DNA of 64,000 nt from Vombatus ursinus (GCF_900497805.2 NW_020954681.1:4010073-4074072), one strand, 5' to 3'. Positions 45,495 through 57,085 are shown, counted from the stretch's first letter. Numbers and translations are program-made. Notes: generated by a model not told the origin, from the letters alone.

Positions 45495-46515
45495 CAGTAT
45501 GTAATATGAAGTCAGAAGGTCAAGCAGAGCCCGAAAGCAGCCCCAAAAAGCAAATGTTCTCCTAGGCACCAGTAAAAAGGGCAGCATCCCAGAGCACAGA
45601 ACTGATTTTCCTGCAATAATCTGCCCTGACCACATCACATCTGGAGCATTGTGTTCTGGGAGGCACATTTTGGTCATCATATTGACAAACTACAGAGCAC
45701 ACGTACAGGAAGGAGCAACCAGGGTGGTCAGCCAACTAGAGACTCTTCCTACAAGGCCTGATTAAAGGGACTAGGAATGTTTCGTTTTAGTCCCTGGAGA
45801 AGAGAAGACTTCATCATAGTATTTGAAAGGCTGTCACGTTGTTCTGATTGAGCCCAGGTCACAGAACTAGAAGCAAGGGATATTGGTCTGAGAATGCCAG
45901 CAAAGGGACACCAGTGGTGTATCTGAGATAGCTGTGCTGCTGAAACCTGCCATTTATGTCCCAAGCCTGTTGGATGCATGCAGCAGGGACACTCTCCACT
46001 GGGGTTATGGGCATGAGGGCAGAAACTTTCCCTGTATATCTGATATAGGAGTCAGCCTTGTCTGTATGGGCAAGGAAGTGGTCAGGGGCTGGGAGCCCTG
46101 GTGATTTGTTTATTATGAGTGTGGAACAGAATAAACAAACCTGCAGATGAGAAAAAGGGTGAGGTGTGAAACCGCAGAGGGTGCAGCAGTATTAACGAGA
46201 GTGAGTTTAGTGGAAGGGAGAGTAAGATTCTCCCTCATCTCTCATTCATCCCTTATCTGAATGGGAAATGTCTAAGCTTCCAGCAGCACCTTCAGAGAAA
46301 GGGAACCAAGAGTATGGATAGAAGAGCAAAGTTCGGAAACAATTTGTATAAAAGTGCAATGAGATGAGGTCATGGCTTCTCTCTAATGGGGGGGGGTCTT
46401 TAAACAGAGGCTGAATGTCTACTTTTTGGCTGTGCTGTAGAGAGAGGCCTATTCAGGTATGTGTTGGACTTTGTGACTGCTGGGGTCCTTTTCCAACTCA
46501 GCAATTCTTTGGGCA
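45495..46515 (+). mobile_element. CR1/L3-type LINE 3' part with an unexplained insert
   Basis: L3 text: tgccctgaccacatcacatc, tggagcattgtgttctggg, gaaggagcaaccagggtggt and ttagtccctggagaagagaa, up to about 45895. It resumes near 46330 with aatttgtataaaagtgcaatg and ends near tgttggactttgtgactgc. The intervening 430 bp are described separately. Confidence 0.7.
45896..46325. other. 430-bp insert in L3, class unknown
   Basis: The sequence does not follow the L3 order and shows no SINE, L1 or L2 blocks. It holds aacagaataaacaaacctgc (an AATAAA). I find no clear target duplication, so its nature is open. Confidence 0.35.
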
Positions 46516-46544
46516 AAGTTACAAGAAGTCAGGGTGAAGCCAGA

Positions 46545-46685
46545 GGATCAGGAAGTCCGAAGCCTCAGAGCCTATCTACTCCAAGCCTCTCAATCTACAG
46601 ATGGGGAAGCTGAGGCTCAGAAAGTTGAAGTGACCTGCCCAAGGTCACACAGGTAATCAATAAAAGAGTTTCATCTTTCTGGGTC
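46545..46685 (-). repeat. MIR-like SINE fragment
   Basis: Shows ctacagatggggaagctgag and tgacctgcccaaggtcacac. Confidence 0.65.
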
Positions 46686-46689
46686 TCTC

Positions 46690-46825
46690 TGTGTGTATAT
46701 GTGTGTGGGTGTGTGAGTGTATGTATACGTGTATGAGCATGTGTAGAGTGTGTATGTATAAGTATGTGTAGGCAAGTATGAATATGTGTGTATGAGTGTG
46801 TGTGTGTATGCGATTGTGTGTCTAG
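46690..46825. repeat. imperfect GT/GTAT microsatellite
   Basis: A decayed mix of gtgt, gtat and gagtgt units over about 135 bp. Confidence 0.85.
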
Positions 46826-47559
46826 CTGGCTTTTAACTCACCAGCAGTTCCTCTTTTCAGTGCTCTATTCAAAAATAGCAAACGTTCAAGGGAAGGAAGC
46901 TGCCAGCAATTTCTAGTCACGGAAGCAATAAAAACAGAGCCGGTCTTCCCAAGCTTGCTTGGGGAAAGCATTGGGCCTGCCATATACTCTGGCTCCCCTG
47001 TGCCAAAGTATAGGCCTCTGCAGTTCAGTCTGGTGGTCAGAGAATTGCTTACCCTGAAAGAAACCCAGTTGCCCATAGAGAGCAATAAAGCTCTGCAGAG
47101 AAAGAATTTGCCAGAGAAACATTTGAGCATTCTCTTTGTTCACAATTTAAGCCTGCGGTTTATCGGCAAAGATGCCTTTGAGGTCTCCACAATTAAGAAG
47201 AGGGATTTTTCCCATAGGCTGCAGAGCTCAAAGGTTTTCAGCAACTGCAAGGACACAGTGTCCTTCTGAATTCCTATCAATGCCTTTGAAAATGTAGTCA
47301 AATGGAAATATTCCCATATTTGCAAAGCAGCAGACAGAAGGCATGGGGAAAGCTGAGGACTTCCTCAGTGCTCAAAACCAACTGAGAGCTTCCAAATCCA
47401 GGCACATCAGACCTGTTGCTCAATCAATATTTGCATTCCCAGCTCTCCTTTGTTCTAAATGCTTGAACAGCTAGCTATTCAACTATTTGACAATATTAAG
47501 AGATAATAAGAGAAATAAGTCTAAAAACTTCAGAAGGAGTTGATCATTCATTCAGTATA
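46826..47559. other. repeat-poor block, no gene assigned
   Basis: No repeat recognised. A 104-codon plus-strand frame (46955-47269) and opposed frames exist, without motif support. Confidence 0.35.
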
Positions 47560-47810
47560 AGTGTAGTAGGAAAACACGTAAGACTGAGAATCGGGAAGAA
47601 CCTGGGTTCAAATTCTACCATTGTAACTTACTAGTGAGGTGATCTTCAACAAGGTAATTAACAGAGCTCTCTGAAGCTCAGCTACTTCATTTTCAAATTG
47701 GGGATAATAAGACTGACAAGAGCTGCCCCCACGTTTGTTGGAAGGCTCAGCTGAGATAATGTGGGGAAAGCACTTTGCAGACCTGAAAGGTCCTGTCTTT
47801 ATTAGTTGTC
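47560..47810 (+). repeat. MIR SINE, full length
   Basis: Runs from the head gtgtagtaggaaaacacgta through gaacctgggttcaaattcta and ttggggataataagactg to gaaagcactttgcagacctg. Confidence 0.75.
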
Positions 47811-47940
47811 TGGGTCTGTGATTCCATCATAGGAAAGTCCTAGGTGAGAATTCTTTCCAAAGATGTGGACTATTAACAATGATGATACTCTTGTGATTTG
47901 GAGAACAGTAATGATGCTAATTGAACTGCAGCCCAACACA

Positions 47941-48138
47941 GTGGTGAGAGCTTGGGATTTGGATTCAGAAGGCCTCAGGATATTAGTTACTAGCTGTGTT
48001 GATCATGAGCAGGTCACTTAATCTGAGTCTGCAAAATGGGAGCATAATGCCTGCAGGACTCACCTCAAAGGGCCGTGCTGAGGTAAGCCCTTTGTACACA
48101 TTAAGGGGCTTGAGAAATGGAAGTTACAGTTGTCTTAT
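47941..48138 (+). repeat. MIR SINE
   Basis: Shows gtggtgagagcttgggattt, atgagcaggtcacttaatc and gtaagccctttgtacacatt. Confidence 0.65.
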
Positions 48139-48492
48139 AGGACTATCTGGAAGACTAAGTGATATAATGAATGTAAATACTTCAGGGATCCCTAACTTCA
48201 TTTAGGTGGGTCCTCCTCCAATATGGAGGTCACACGGCCCCCCATCCCCCTTATGACTTCGTAAATGGTCTTGGAGAGCTATTGAAAAAGGCAAAACCTT
48301 GCACCCAACCCAGTGAGGAGCCTCTCTGAATTCATCTGAGCTGATCCTCAGGTGACAGACACATAGTCTATCATCTAGGCCAAACTGAACAACTTTGTAG
48401 CTTTCTACAAACTGCCACTACAGTGACCTTGCCTTCCAGAGGACCCTAGCATCACTGTGGTGCCACACTGAGGCATCAGAGGAGGTTTTTAA
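48139..48492. other. unassigned sequence
   Basis: No repeat recognised. Confidence 0.3.
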
Positions 48493-48555
48493 TAGATCAT
48501 TATATGTAAAGTGCTGTGTAAACATAAGTTACCATAATTATTGTTGTTATTAATA
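48493..48555 (+). repeat. MIR 3' end
   Basis: Shows tatgtaaagtgctgtgtaaac and taccataattattgttgtta. Confidence 0.6.
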
Positions 48556-48564
48556 AAACTTAGC

Positions 48565-48705
48565 TATCATCCTCATTCTATAGAAAAGGAACCTGAGGCC
48601 AGAAAGTGGGAAGGCCATGTGTAAGATCATATAAGTAGTGAGACAGCAGGAATTCCTACTGAAGATTTCTACTGTCTACAGATCCAAGGTCCTTCTCATT
48701 CTGTG
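48565..48705 (-). repeat. MIR fragment, degraded
   Basis: Shows tatcatcctcattctataga and gaacctgaggccagaaagtg. Confidence 0.55.
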
Positions 48706-49252
48706 GTTCCTGATGCTCCTTCTAATTCTAAGAGTTACAGAAATCTTTTTTTAACTTTTACAAGAGAATAATTAACTTCAAAAGTATAATAAGAACAAAT
48801 ATACAAACATCTTTCCCAATATCTGGGGGACATAGTCCTCTCCACACCACATCAGTCTATAAGGAGGAAAGGAGGATTAGTTTATAGATTAACTCAGTTC
48901 TCATATAGCACACTCCCACCAAGTTCCAAGTCCAAAGCCCCTCTTTAGGCTCAAATCTTAGGCACCATGGGCTTCTCAGGACCTCACTACTAGGCCAGTA
49001 GCAACATCTGACCTGGAATCTGTCTCCAAGGTTTCATGTCTTGAGATACCAGGTCTGGGAACTCCACTACCGGCAATCCAGAATTGTAAAGGATGAATGA
49101 AGGAAATCCTAACAAAACTTCAAGCCCATTTCTCAAAGCCATATGGCCTAAAAGGAGAAGGTAATCCTTCCCCTCACCCAGCTCCATTTATGGTATATAA
49201 ATGTATGTGTATATGCATATTTGTATGTAAATGTGTATGTGTCTATACATAT
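48706..49252. other. unassigned sequence with AT/GT-rich end
   Basis: A short tatg/tgta-rich tract lies at about 49.19-49.25 kb. No gene. Confidence 0.35.
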
Positions 49253-49385
49253 TTAATAAACAGTAAGCACTTTCTATGTACCAGGCACTGTGCTAAGCGA
49301 TACGGATACAAATAGGAAAAAGACAGGCAGTCCATGCCCTCAAGAAGGTGAATGGGAGAATATATTACACAAAAGGAACCTGGAA
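49253..49385 (-). repeat. old repeat with an L2-like terminus
   Basis: Shows taagcactttctatgtacca, ggcactgtgctaagcgat and ccatgccctcaagaagg. Confidence 0.55.
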
Positions 49386-49496
49386 AGCAGGCTGTGTTGG
49401 GGGGGATGCCTGAGGGTATTTTGTTTGGTGGAGTTGAAGCCGAGCAGAGCTGCAGAAGAAGAATGGAATGAGGTGGAAGCCCAATTTCTGCCTCTA

Positions 49497-50642
49497 TTTT
49501 TTAAACAAATAATTTACTTATTCTTAGTTTTCAACATTCACTTCCATGAGATTGAGTTTTAAACTTTCTCCCCCTCCCTTTCCCCCCCCCCCCCCAAGAC
49601 GGCACACAATCTGATATAGGCTCTACTTATACGTTCACATTAAGCATATATTCCCATCAGTCATGATGTAAAGAAGAATTAGAACCATGGGAGGAACCAC
49701 GAGAATGAAGCAATGAAACAAAACAACGAAGGAAAAGGAGAGCAAATAGCATGCTTCCATCTGCATTCAGACTCCATACTTCTTTCTCTGGATGGGGATA
49801 GCATTTTCCATCATGAGGCCTTTGGAGATGTCTTAGATCCTTGCATTCCTGAGAAGGGCTAAGTCTATCAAAGTTAGTCATCGCCCAATGTGGCTGTTAC
49901 TGTGTACAACGTTCTCCTGGTTCTGCTCACTTCACTCAGCATCAGACCATACAAGTCTTTCCAGGTTTTTCTGAAGTCTGCCTGCTCATCATTTCTTATA
50001 GCACAATAGTATTCCATTACATGCATATACCACAACTTGTTCAGTCATTCCCCAATTGATGGGCATCTCCTCAATTTCCAGTTCTTTGCCACTACAATAA
50101 GAGCTGCTATAAATATTTTTGTACATGTGGGTCCTTTTCCTGTTTTGATGATTTCTTTGGGATACAGACCTGGAAGTGGTATTGCTGGGTCAAAGGGCAT
50201 GCACAATTTTATACCCCTTTGGGCATAGTTCCAAATGGCTCTCCAGAATGGTTGGATCATTTCACAACTCCGCCAGCAATGCATTAGTGTTCCAATTTTC
50301 CCACATCTTCTCCAACATTTATCATTTTCCTGTTTTGTCATCTTGGCCAATCTGATAGGTGTGATGCGGTACCTCAGAGTCATTTTGGTTTGCATTTCTC
50401 TAATCAATAGTGATTTAGAGCACTTTTTCATATGACTATAGATAGCTTTAATTTCTTCGTCTGAAAACTGCCTGTTCATATCCTTTGACCATTTATCAAT
50501 TGGGGAATGACTTTTATTCTTATAAATTTGACTCAGTTCTCTATATATTTTAGAAATGAGGCCTTTATCAAAGACACTGGTTGCAAAAATTCTTTCCCAG
50601 TTTTCTGCTTCCCTCCTAATCTTGGATGCATTGGCTTTGTTT
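49497..50642 (-). mobile_element. 5'-truncated L1, 3' 1.15 kb
   Basis: Collinear with the full-length L1 from its 3' end: 3'UTR (caacattcacttccatgag, then a C-run at 49.58-49.6 kb) and the ORF2 C-terminus. A 144-codon open piece (50479-50045) reads MNRQFSDEEIKAIYSHMKKC, CWRRCGKIGTLMHCWRSCE and PFDPAIPLPGLYPKEI. It stops abruptly at ggctttgtttg (50642). No target duplication was found. Confidence 0.88.
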
Positions 50643-50667
50643 GCGGAGTTAAAGAAATCTTGATCAT

Positions 50668-50830
50668 GAATCTACTAAGGTGTTACAATAACCCTGTAAG
50701 GGAGGCACTACAGGCATTATTATCCCTATTTTACAGATCAAGAAACTGAAGCTCAGAGAGTGACTTGCCCATAGTTGCACAGTTTGGATGTGTTGAACCC
50801 AGGACTTTCACATTCTGAGTCCAGTAGTCA
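50668..50830 (-). repeat. MIR fragment
   Basis: Shows tatccctattttacagatca, gtgacttgcccatagttgc and ccaggactttcacattctg. Confidence 0.7.
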
Positions 50831-51716
50831 TTGACTATTTCAGTATCCTCTTGTTGGGGTGGAAAGCAGTGTTCCTCAAATCATATCATTCTCTGGGACA
50901 CTTCAGTAAGACAGAGATCCCATAGCCACTTTCACTGAAAACAAGTGGAAAACAAACAAAACCAAATAAACAAAACACTGATTAGAATTAGTCAAAAGGC
51001 TGGCACTGCTTTGGATAAGCTAACAATGATGAATCTCGGATTTCTTGAAACATGAACTCCCTTTTCTTTGTTTAACTGGGCTAGCAGATGGAGAGCAAAT
51101 GGCTGAAGAGATATAAGGCCTCTAGTTGAGCCAGAGAAGGGAAGTGCACTTCCTGTGATACAGTAGATGCCCACCCGAAAAGAAGGGTAATAGAAGTCCA
51201 GTTTGTATTGGTCAAATTTCATTTGAAATACACCAGCATGCAAGTGAGTTCAGCTAGAGATCTGGCATTCTGTTGAGCTGTTCAATATCTGGTTTACCCT
51301 ACGGTGTACCTTAGGATTGAATTTTGAAATCTATTAAAGTTCAAGTTTGCAGACATGTTATAGAACAGGTAAATGGATAGTAGGGTTACCTCTAAGTCAT
51401 GTGGAGGATTAAGATGTAAAGAGGTATCATCCGCACCAGTTTGTAACGATGTGATCATAAGGCTAAATTCAACAATTAAACACTCTTACAAATATAAAGA
51501 AATTAAGTTTACCAGGGGACCTTATTACTTAGTAAGTCTTTCCATAAATCACACAAAATGTATCCTTTCCCCCCCTGAATATCTGGGTTTCCATAAATTG
51601 CTGTGCTTAAAGCACAGGACGCTTAGGCCATAAATCCTTGTTATAGTACCAGAGGATAAGGCTCACACTCATAGCCTTCTTAGTCACAGGAGTATGTACT
51701 ATACAGTACAATTACA
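50831..51716. other. unassigned sequence
   Basis: No repeat recognised. Short open frames only. Confidence 0.35.
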
Positions 51717-51978
51717 GGGAGCTAGCTATGTTGGTGCAGTGGATAGAGCACCAGGCCTGGAATCAGGAAGACTCATCTTCCTGAGTTCAAATCTGACCTC
51801 AGACACTTACTCTCTCTGTGACCCTGGGCAAGTCACTTCACCCTGTTTGCCTCAGTTTCCTCATCTGTAACATGAGCTGGAGAAGGAAATGGCAAACCAC
51901 TCCAGTATCTCTGCCAAGAAAACCTCAAATGGGGTCACGGAGAGTCAGACATGACTGAAAAATGACTGAACAACAACA
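51717..51978 (+). mobile_element. long SINE, full length
   Basis: Head gggagctagctatgttggtg, gtgaccctgggcaagtcact, gagaaggaaatggcaaacca, gtcacggagagtcagacatg, and a CAACAACA end. No convincing duplication. Confidence 0.88.
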
Positions 51979-52034
51979 GTCACAGCATATAGAAATTTGC
52001 CCATCCACCAACTTCACAGTGTCACATGTTTATT

Positions 52035-52285
52035 GTTTTTATTACTATTTACAATAATAGTAATCACAGCATAATTATGGGGTGCTTTAATGTTTGTAAG
52101 ACATTTGACATACAGTTCTCATTGGATCATCCCACTAGTGTTGTGAGGTGGTGCTAGTATTATGCCCATTTTACAGATGAGGAAGTTGAGGCTCAGAGAG
52201 AGGTTGAGCCTCTTCACACAGCCAGTCAGCATCTGAGATCACCTTTGAACACAGGTCCAAATCCAGTCCCCTGGACACTATTTGA
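52035..52285 (-). repeat. MIR SINE, near full length
   Basis: Shows tggggtgctttaatgtttgt, gcccattttacagatgagga and cttcacacagccagtcagc. Confidence 0.75.
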
Positions 52286-52439
52286 TAACAGAGCTTTATA
52301 AGATCAAGCCACTAACCTTCTCTGGCCCTGTTTCCTTGATACCATCATAGAAAGTTAAATCTTAATCACAGAAGTTTAAACTTTAATCAGAAAAAAGTTA
52401 AATAACAATTTAATTCCTCATAAATTTTGGTTAATCATA

Positions 52440-52700
52440 AAGTTTAACCTTAATCATAGAACTTTAAAACTAGAAGAGACCACCTAGTCTGACACCAATA
52501 CTTTATACGGAACCTGAAGCCCAGAGAGGGAATTAATTTGCCTGAAGCCCTCTAGGTCAGCGCTTCTTAAACTGTGGGTAAGAAGCGCTGAAGGGGTCAC
52601 GAGTGGAAAAAGTTTAAGAAGCCCTGCCTAAGTAATCGGTGGCAAAGCCAAGACCTAGAACTCAAACTCCTTGACTGCTAACTGAGCTAGATTTCCCACA
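52440..52700 (-). repeat. MIR-like SINE split by a short hAT element
   Basis: Text atcatagaactttaaaactag, gaacctgaagcccagagag and ttgcctgaagccctctagg leads into the hAT at 52559. It then continues past 52627 with cggtggcaaagccaagacc and tcaaactccttgactgc. Confidence 0.6.
52559..52626. mobile_element. 68-bp hAT-type miniature element
   Basis: Ends cagcgcttcttaaactg and (reverse) cagggcttcttaaactt form 17-bp terminal inverted repeats with about two mismatches. Flanking octamers tctaggtc and cctaagta match at 5 of 8. Inside, cagcgcttctta is followed by its inverse taagaagcgctg. Confidence 0.7.
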
Positions 52701-52724
52701 GCACCTTATTCTCTCTAGATATCC

Positions 52725-52820
52725 ATAAAATGAAAGGGTTGAACAAGATGACCTGGAAGGACTTGCCCAGCTCCCACGTTCCCAAGTCCTTTCTAGCTCC
52801 AACAATCTATAATCTTATGG
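52725..52820 (+). repeat. MIR3-like tail
   Basis: Shows gggttgaacaagatgacctg and ctttctagctccaacaatct. Confidence 0.55.
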
Positions 52821-53445
52821 CTCTCTGAGCCTCCTGAATAGACTTGGCCAAGCTTCTTTTGTTGCATTTAGTGTGTGCTTGGGTAACTATTTCATTGGGA
52901 AGATATCGAGTTTATTTGCACACATCCTTTGTACTCTCTTTTTCTTTCTTTTTTATGAGGGGACAAGCTTTGATTATAAATTATTTTCAAGAAACTTTAA
53001 ACAGAGTGGTAAATTAAGCATATAAAATGAAGAATGCCCATATGGAGGCATCCTTTGCCTATCAAGCCATCTCCCCTTTATTGCTGTGATTCTATGATGC
53101 CTTTCTCTAAATGGGATTGGAGAAACCTCTTCCTGCTGAAAATATTCTTCCCATAACCATTTGTCTTCCCATGCACTGTGTACTATACTGTTGTCTCATG
53201 ATTCAGTCAAGCTAGTGTGCTGACTACAAATCACCTGGACATGAGCTGGATTCTGAATATGGGGACATACGTACGTTGCACTGAAAATTCTACCCTGATT
53301 TATTTAGAGCTGAGGCTGGGCACTCAGAATAGCTTAAGTTGTCTGCTGCATAATCTATATGTGGCTTTAGAGGTGCAATGAGGGAGAGTATGAGAACAGG
53401 ATGACCACCTATAGGGAATGTCTCAGAGGGGAAACCTGTTCCAAT
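52821..53445. other. unassigned sequence
   Basis: No repeat recognised. Confidence 0.3.
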
Positions 53446-53850
53446 AGTATGATAGAGTAAGTGGAAAGAGCACTAGGTTTTGAGTTAGAAGTCAAGAGTA
53501 CAAATGTTGGCTCTGCTCTTTACTTTCTGTGTGACCCTGGGCAAGTCACTTTATCTCTATAAGTCTTGGTTCCTTTATGTATAAAATTTTAATTCACATT
53601 TCTATAGTGCTTTAAGGAATTCAACAGCACATTTCTTGAAACAATCCTATAGGGGTAATTAACAAAAATATCATTACCCTCCTTTAAAGATCAGGAAACT
53701 ACAGTCAGAGGTGGATTTGACCAAGTCACACAGCTGCTGAATATCAGAACGAGCATTTCAAGCCACTAGGTCCAGTGCTCATTCCATTCTACCATGCTGT
53801 TCATTAGATGGGATGATTCTGGAGGTCCCTTCCAATGAAACATTTGTTCC
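53446..53850 (+). repeat. MIR3-like SINE with a reverse MIR inserted
   Basis: The 5' part (agagtaagtggaaagagcac, gtgaccctgggcaagtcact, tatgtataaaat) ends near 53588. The 3' block (gatgggatgattctggaggt) resumes near 53808. Between them lies a reverse MIR (53590-53805) with tttctatagtgctttaagg and aagtcacacagctgctgaat. Confidence 0.65.
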
Positions 53851-54064
53851 TTGTTTTACATATGTGAAACACCTTGAACGTGAGGGATACCATGATGTCA
53901 GCTCAACTCCACTAAGTGATGATTCAAGTCATTTGTGAACGCATTCACAAGTTGTGACTATGTGAAGCATCAGTGATTCAGTCAGAATGAGAAATATCCA
54001 GTATGGGAAATCCCTCCTCTGACTCCAGATTTTGATCCATCTGTGACTTAGCAAATCGCTCCTG

Positions 54065-54190
54065 TGGCTCCCAAAGGTTAAGGGACTTGCCCAGTGTCAC
54101 ACTGCTTACGATCTGTGGCTGAATTTAAAATTAGGTCTTCCTTGACTTTGAGCCCAGCTTTCTATCCACTGTGGTAGGTTGCCTCTAACT
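54065..54190 (-). repeat. SINE fragment, gaggcagc type
   Basis: Shows ggttaagggacttgcccagt, ggtcttccttgactttgagc and a ccactgtggtaggttgcctc head complement. Confidence 0.65.
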
Positions 54191-55741
54191 TCTTTCATTT
54201 TTATACTCTTCTCTAGGTTAAGGTATTTGGTATAACATCCTCTACTTCCTCTTTCTTACATCTCCTGAACATAATGAAGCAGATATTTCCATTGGCAAAG
54301 TAAGAAGGTAGTTTGTCCCTTTTATTCTAACTAATTCAAGCTAGCACCTGTGAATAGACTTCTGTTTCTGAAGCCACATTTTACCATTATGATTCTGAAA
54401 TAGATGTATTTTTTCTAATTGCTTCTAAATGTCAGGCACTGGAAACTGCCATTTTCAGTTGCTGTTGTTAGCAGGGGAGAGGACCAATACCTAATACTCC
54501 CAGCAATTTCTGTGCACTAATATGTCTGCTTCATTAACTTCAATCAAAACACCACAGGGGCTCCTTGGTGGCAATCCATTTCCTTTGATACCTTCTCATC
54601 AAATATTGATCTGAATAATATTCAGTAGATGAGCACAGAGCTGGTCTGTATGATATTTATTTACTGAATTCACTGAATACATTATTTCTTCCCGAAACAG
54701 CCAACTGTCTTTTTCCAAGAACAGGTCTGCCTTTTGGTGACTTGTATTCCAAGCTTGTTTCATAGCCCTCTGCAAGACCTCGTTCTTACATTCTATAGAA
54801 AACCTCATTTGCCAGAACAACATTTTTTGTGTGTAAAATGTTACTGAAATTTAGGGGGTCAGTGGTATATTCAACCACTAACAGAAATGTCTCTAAAGAA
54901 GGGAAAAAATGGTTTTCAGACAGATCTCTAGCAGGAAAAAGCATGACAGAAAGAAACAGATAAGATAGCTTTTTTTCTTCCATAGTGTGAAAACAAATCT
55001 AGATTTCCCATGGTTTTAACAGATAGCCAGGAAGTGCTGGGAATGGAAGTAGATAAGTCTCCCCAAAGCAGGTCTATCCAAATGGTATTTCTGTATCTTG
55101 AAGTCACTTCAAGATAGCTTGCCATTTGTGTCTTGTTTTTACTTTCTGATCACTCTGCTAAATAGATGGACTTAAGATATTTGCAATGCTATGAAGCCCC
55201 CAACTCCTGAATGTGTGCTTCACCAAAGATGAGTTACCTATTTTACATATTACAGCTGGGGCCCTGTTAGTAGGAGTGAGCAGTGAACAGAATACAGAGC
55301 AGCAGACAAAAAGCATTGCTGAAGTACTGGGGAGAAGGGGATAAAGTAGAGTTCAGTAAATACGTTCTGACAGTCCTGGAGAACCAACAAGAGACAGAGC
55401 ACTGGGCATGAAATGGGAATTAGGAGGCCATTTACGAATCCAAAATGGTAACCTGATCGGCAACTGAATTCCAGCACAGAAAGAAGCACTGGGAAGAAGC
55501 GGGCCACGTGATTTCACTGGTGATTGGAGTGTGAGACCATAGCAGCCTCACAAAGGGAATAATAAGGTATGCTGTCTCAGGGTGGGGGTGGGGGTGGCAA
55601 TTGTCCAATTGTCCTTCACCAAGAAGGACAATTCATTTTCCCATGAAAGTGAAGCAAAGTTTCTATTGAACACTGAATGACATGAATGAAAGGAGATTCT
55701 ATTGAAGTGAAGTCATTAACAGCCTTGAGGAAATGAACTTC
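54191..55741. other. repeat-poor 1.5-kb block, no gene assigned
   Basis: No interspersed repeat recognised. Several minus-strand frames of 65-85 codons have no motif support. It contains the hairpin at 55607-55633. Confidence 0.4.
55607..55633. other. perfect 11-bp inverted repeat with 5-base loop
   Basis: Arms aattgtccttc and gaaggacaatt enclose accaa. A second caattgtcc copy precedes the left arm (55598-55606), next to a gggtggg run. Confidence 0.9.
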
Positions 55742-55903
55742 AGGAGGCAGCATGGTCTAGTAGAAAGAACACTGAACTCAGAGTCAGGAAGCCTGGGTTT
55801 GAATATGGGCTCCTAGACCTATTCATCATGTAACCCGGAGTAAATGACATTGCCCCTCTGAGCCTCACTTTCTTGTAGTGCTTGCCTCCCAGAATTGTTG
55901 TGG
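55742..55903 (+). repeat. SINE, gaggcagc/MIR type
   Basis: Shows aggaggcagcatggtctagt, tcaggaagcctgggtttgaa and agcctcactttcttgtagtg. Confidence 0.7.
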
Positions 55904-56376
55904 AACAAGGGCTTTGGAAGGCTGATCGCAGTGATTATTAGGAGGTTGGGTAGAATGGGTTATAGGGGGAGGAAGAAATAAGTTGGCGCTAGCTGACAGG
56001 TGGTTTTTGATCCAGGGATTTTTTTTTAATCACGATCAATATTTCTAGTACCATGCCCCTGGAAGTGCCTGTTGGCATATCTGGTTTCAACCACTGCTGC
56101 AATGTCAACACCTCATCCATATTGCTAACATCCTACTTTTGCTGACTTTGGGGGTTTTTTGATGTTTTTGTTTGTTTTCTGGATTATCAAAGTGCAGTTG
56201 ACTTACTGGAAAAAGGCTTGGAAATTGCAGCAGCCGCAGTAGCTGCTCTTCAGGAGTGAATATGGCTTGCTGTTGAGCATCCATGAATTTGAGCAAAAGC
56301 CATAGGTCAACTTTGAGCCAGAGGGAGTCACAGATGCCAGTGGACATCAATAAGTCAATAACTCAGAGACTCACAG
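55904..56376. other. unassigned sequence
   Basis: No repeat recognised. Confidence 0.3.
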
Positions 56377-56473
56377 CACCATAGAGTCTTAGAGATCGAA
56401 AGGATCTTAGAAACAATCTAGGCCAACCTCTTCATTTTGCAGAAAAGGAAACTGAGACCCACAGCTGGCAATG
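56377..56473 (-). repeat. MIR-like fragment, target of an L1
   Basis: Shows cttagagatcgaaaggatct, cttcattttgcagaaaagg and cccacagctggcaatg. It ends at the L1 target duplication. Confidence 0.6.
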
Positions 56474-56486
56474 AAAGGACAATTTG

Positions 56487-56799
56487 TTTTTTTCATGTTT
56501 ATTTACTTTATTTTTACCATTCTACTTTATTTTATTTTCAGTTCCAGATTCTCTTCCTTCTCCTTCCCCAACCCATTTAAAAGGTATGAAAAACAAAACT
56601 CATTACAAATATGAAGGTATAAAAAACACATTTCCACATTAGCCATGTTCTAGAAAAAAAAGGAAGAGAAAAATAAAGAGAATATGGTTCAGTCTGCACT
56701 TTGAGTCCATCGGCTCTCTATCTAGAGATGGATAGCATGTTTTATCATAAGCCCCTGGAACTGTGGTAGGTCATTGTGTTGATCACAATTACTAGGTTC
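56487..56799 (-). mobile_element. 5'-truncated L1 3' end with target duplication
   Basis: A 13-bp repeat, aaaggacaatttg, sits at 56474-56486 and 56800-56812. The 313-bp body parallels the 3'UTR and extreme end of ORF2 of the full L1 (gatggatagcatgttttatca, then aagcccctggaactg; compare gatagcattttccatcacgag at 31.5 kb). It is more diverged than the copy at 49.5 kb. Confidence 0.88.
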
Positions 56800-56914
56800 A
56801 AAGGACAATTTGCAAGAGAGTGATATTGCATAAGTCTTCTTGTTCACAGTTTCACATAAAGATAGAAATTACTGACTCCCAAACTACACAAGTGTATTAT
56901 ATGTACATAAAGAA

Positions 56915-57085
56915 AAAGAGACTGGGAGTCAGGATACCTGATTCTGCTCCCTGCTTTTTCACTTGTTAGCACAGTGACATTAGACAGGTCATGTCCTCTC
57001 TCTGGGTCTCATTTTTTTCCTCTAAAAATATGGAGGCTGGACTAGATTTTAAAGGTTCCTTTCAATGTTAAACTTCTATGAGTCT
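56915..57085 (+). repeat. MIR3-like SINE
   Basis: Shows actgggagtcaggatacctg, ctctctctgggtctcattt and ggaggctggactagatttta. Confidence 0.65.

Noticed and set aside
45896-46325. Possible solo LTR
   Set aside because: No defined ends or target duplication that I could see; kept only as an unexplained insert.
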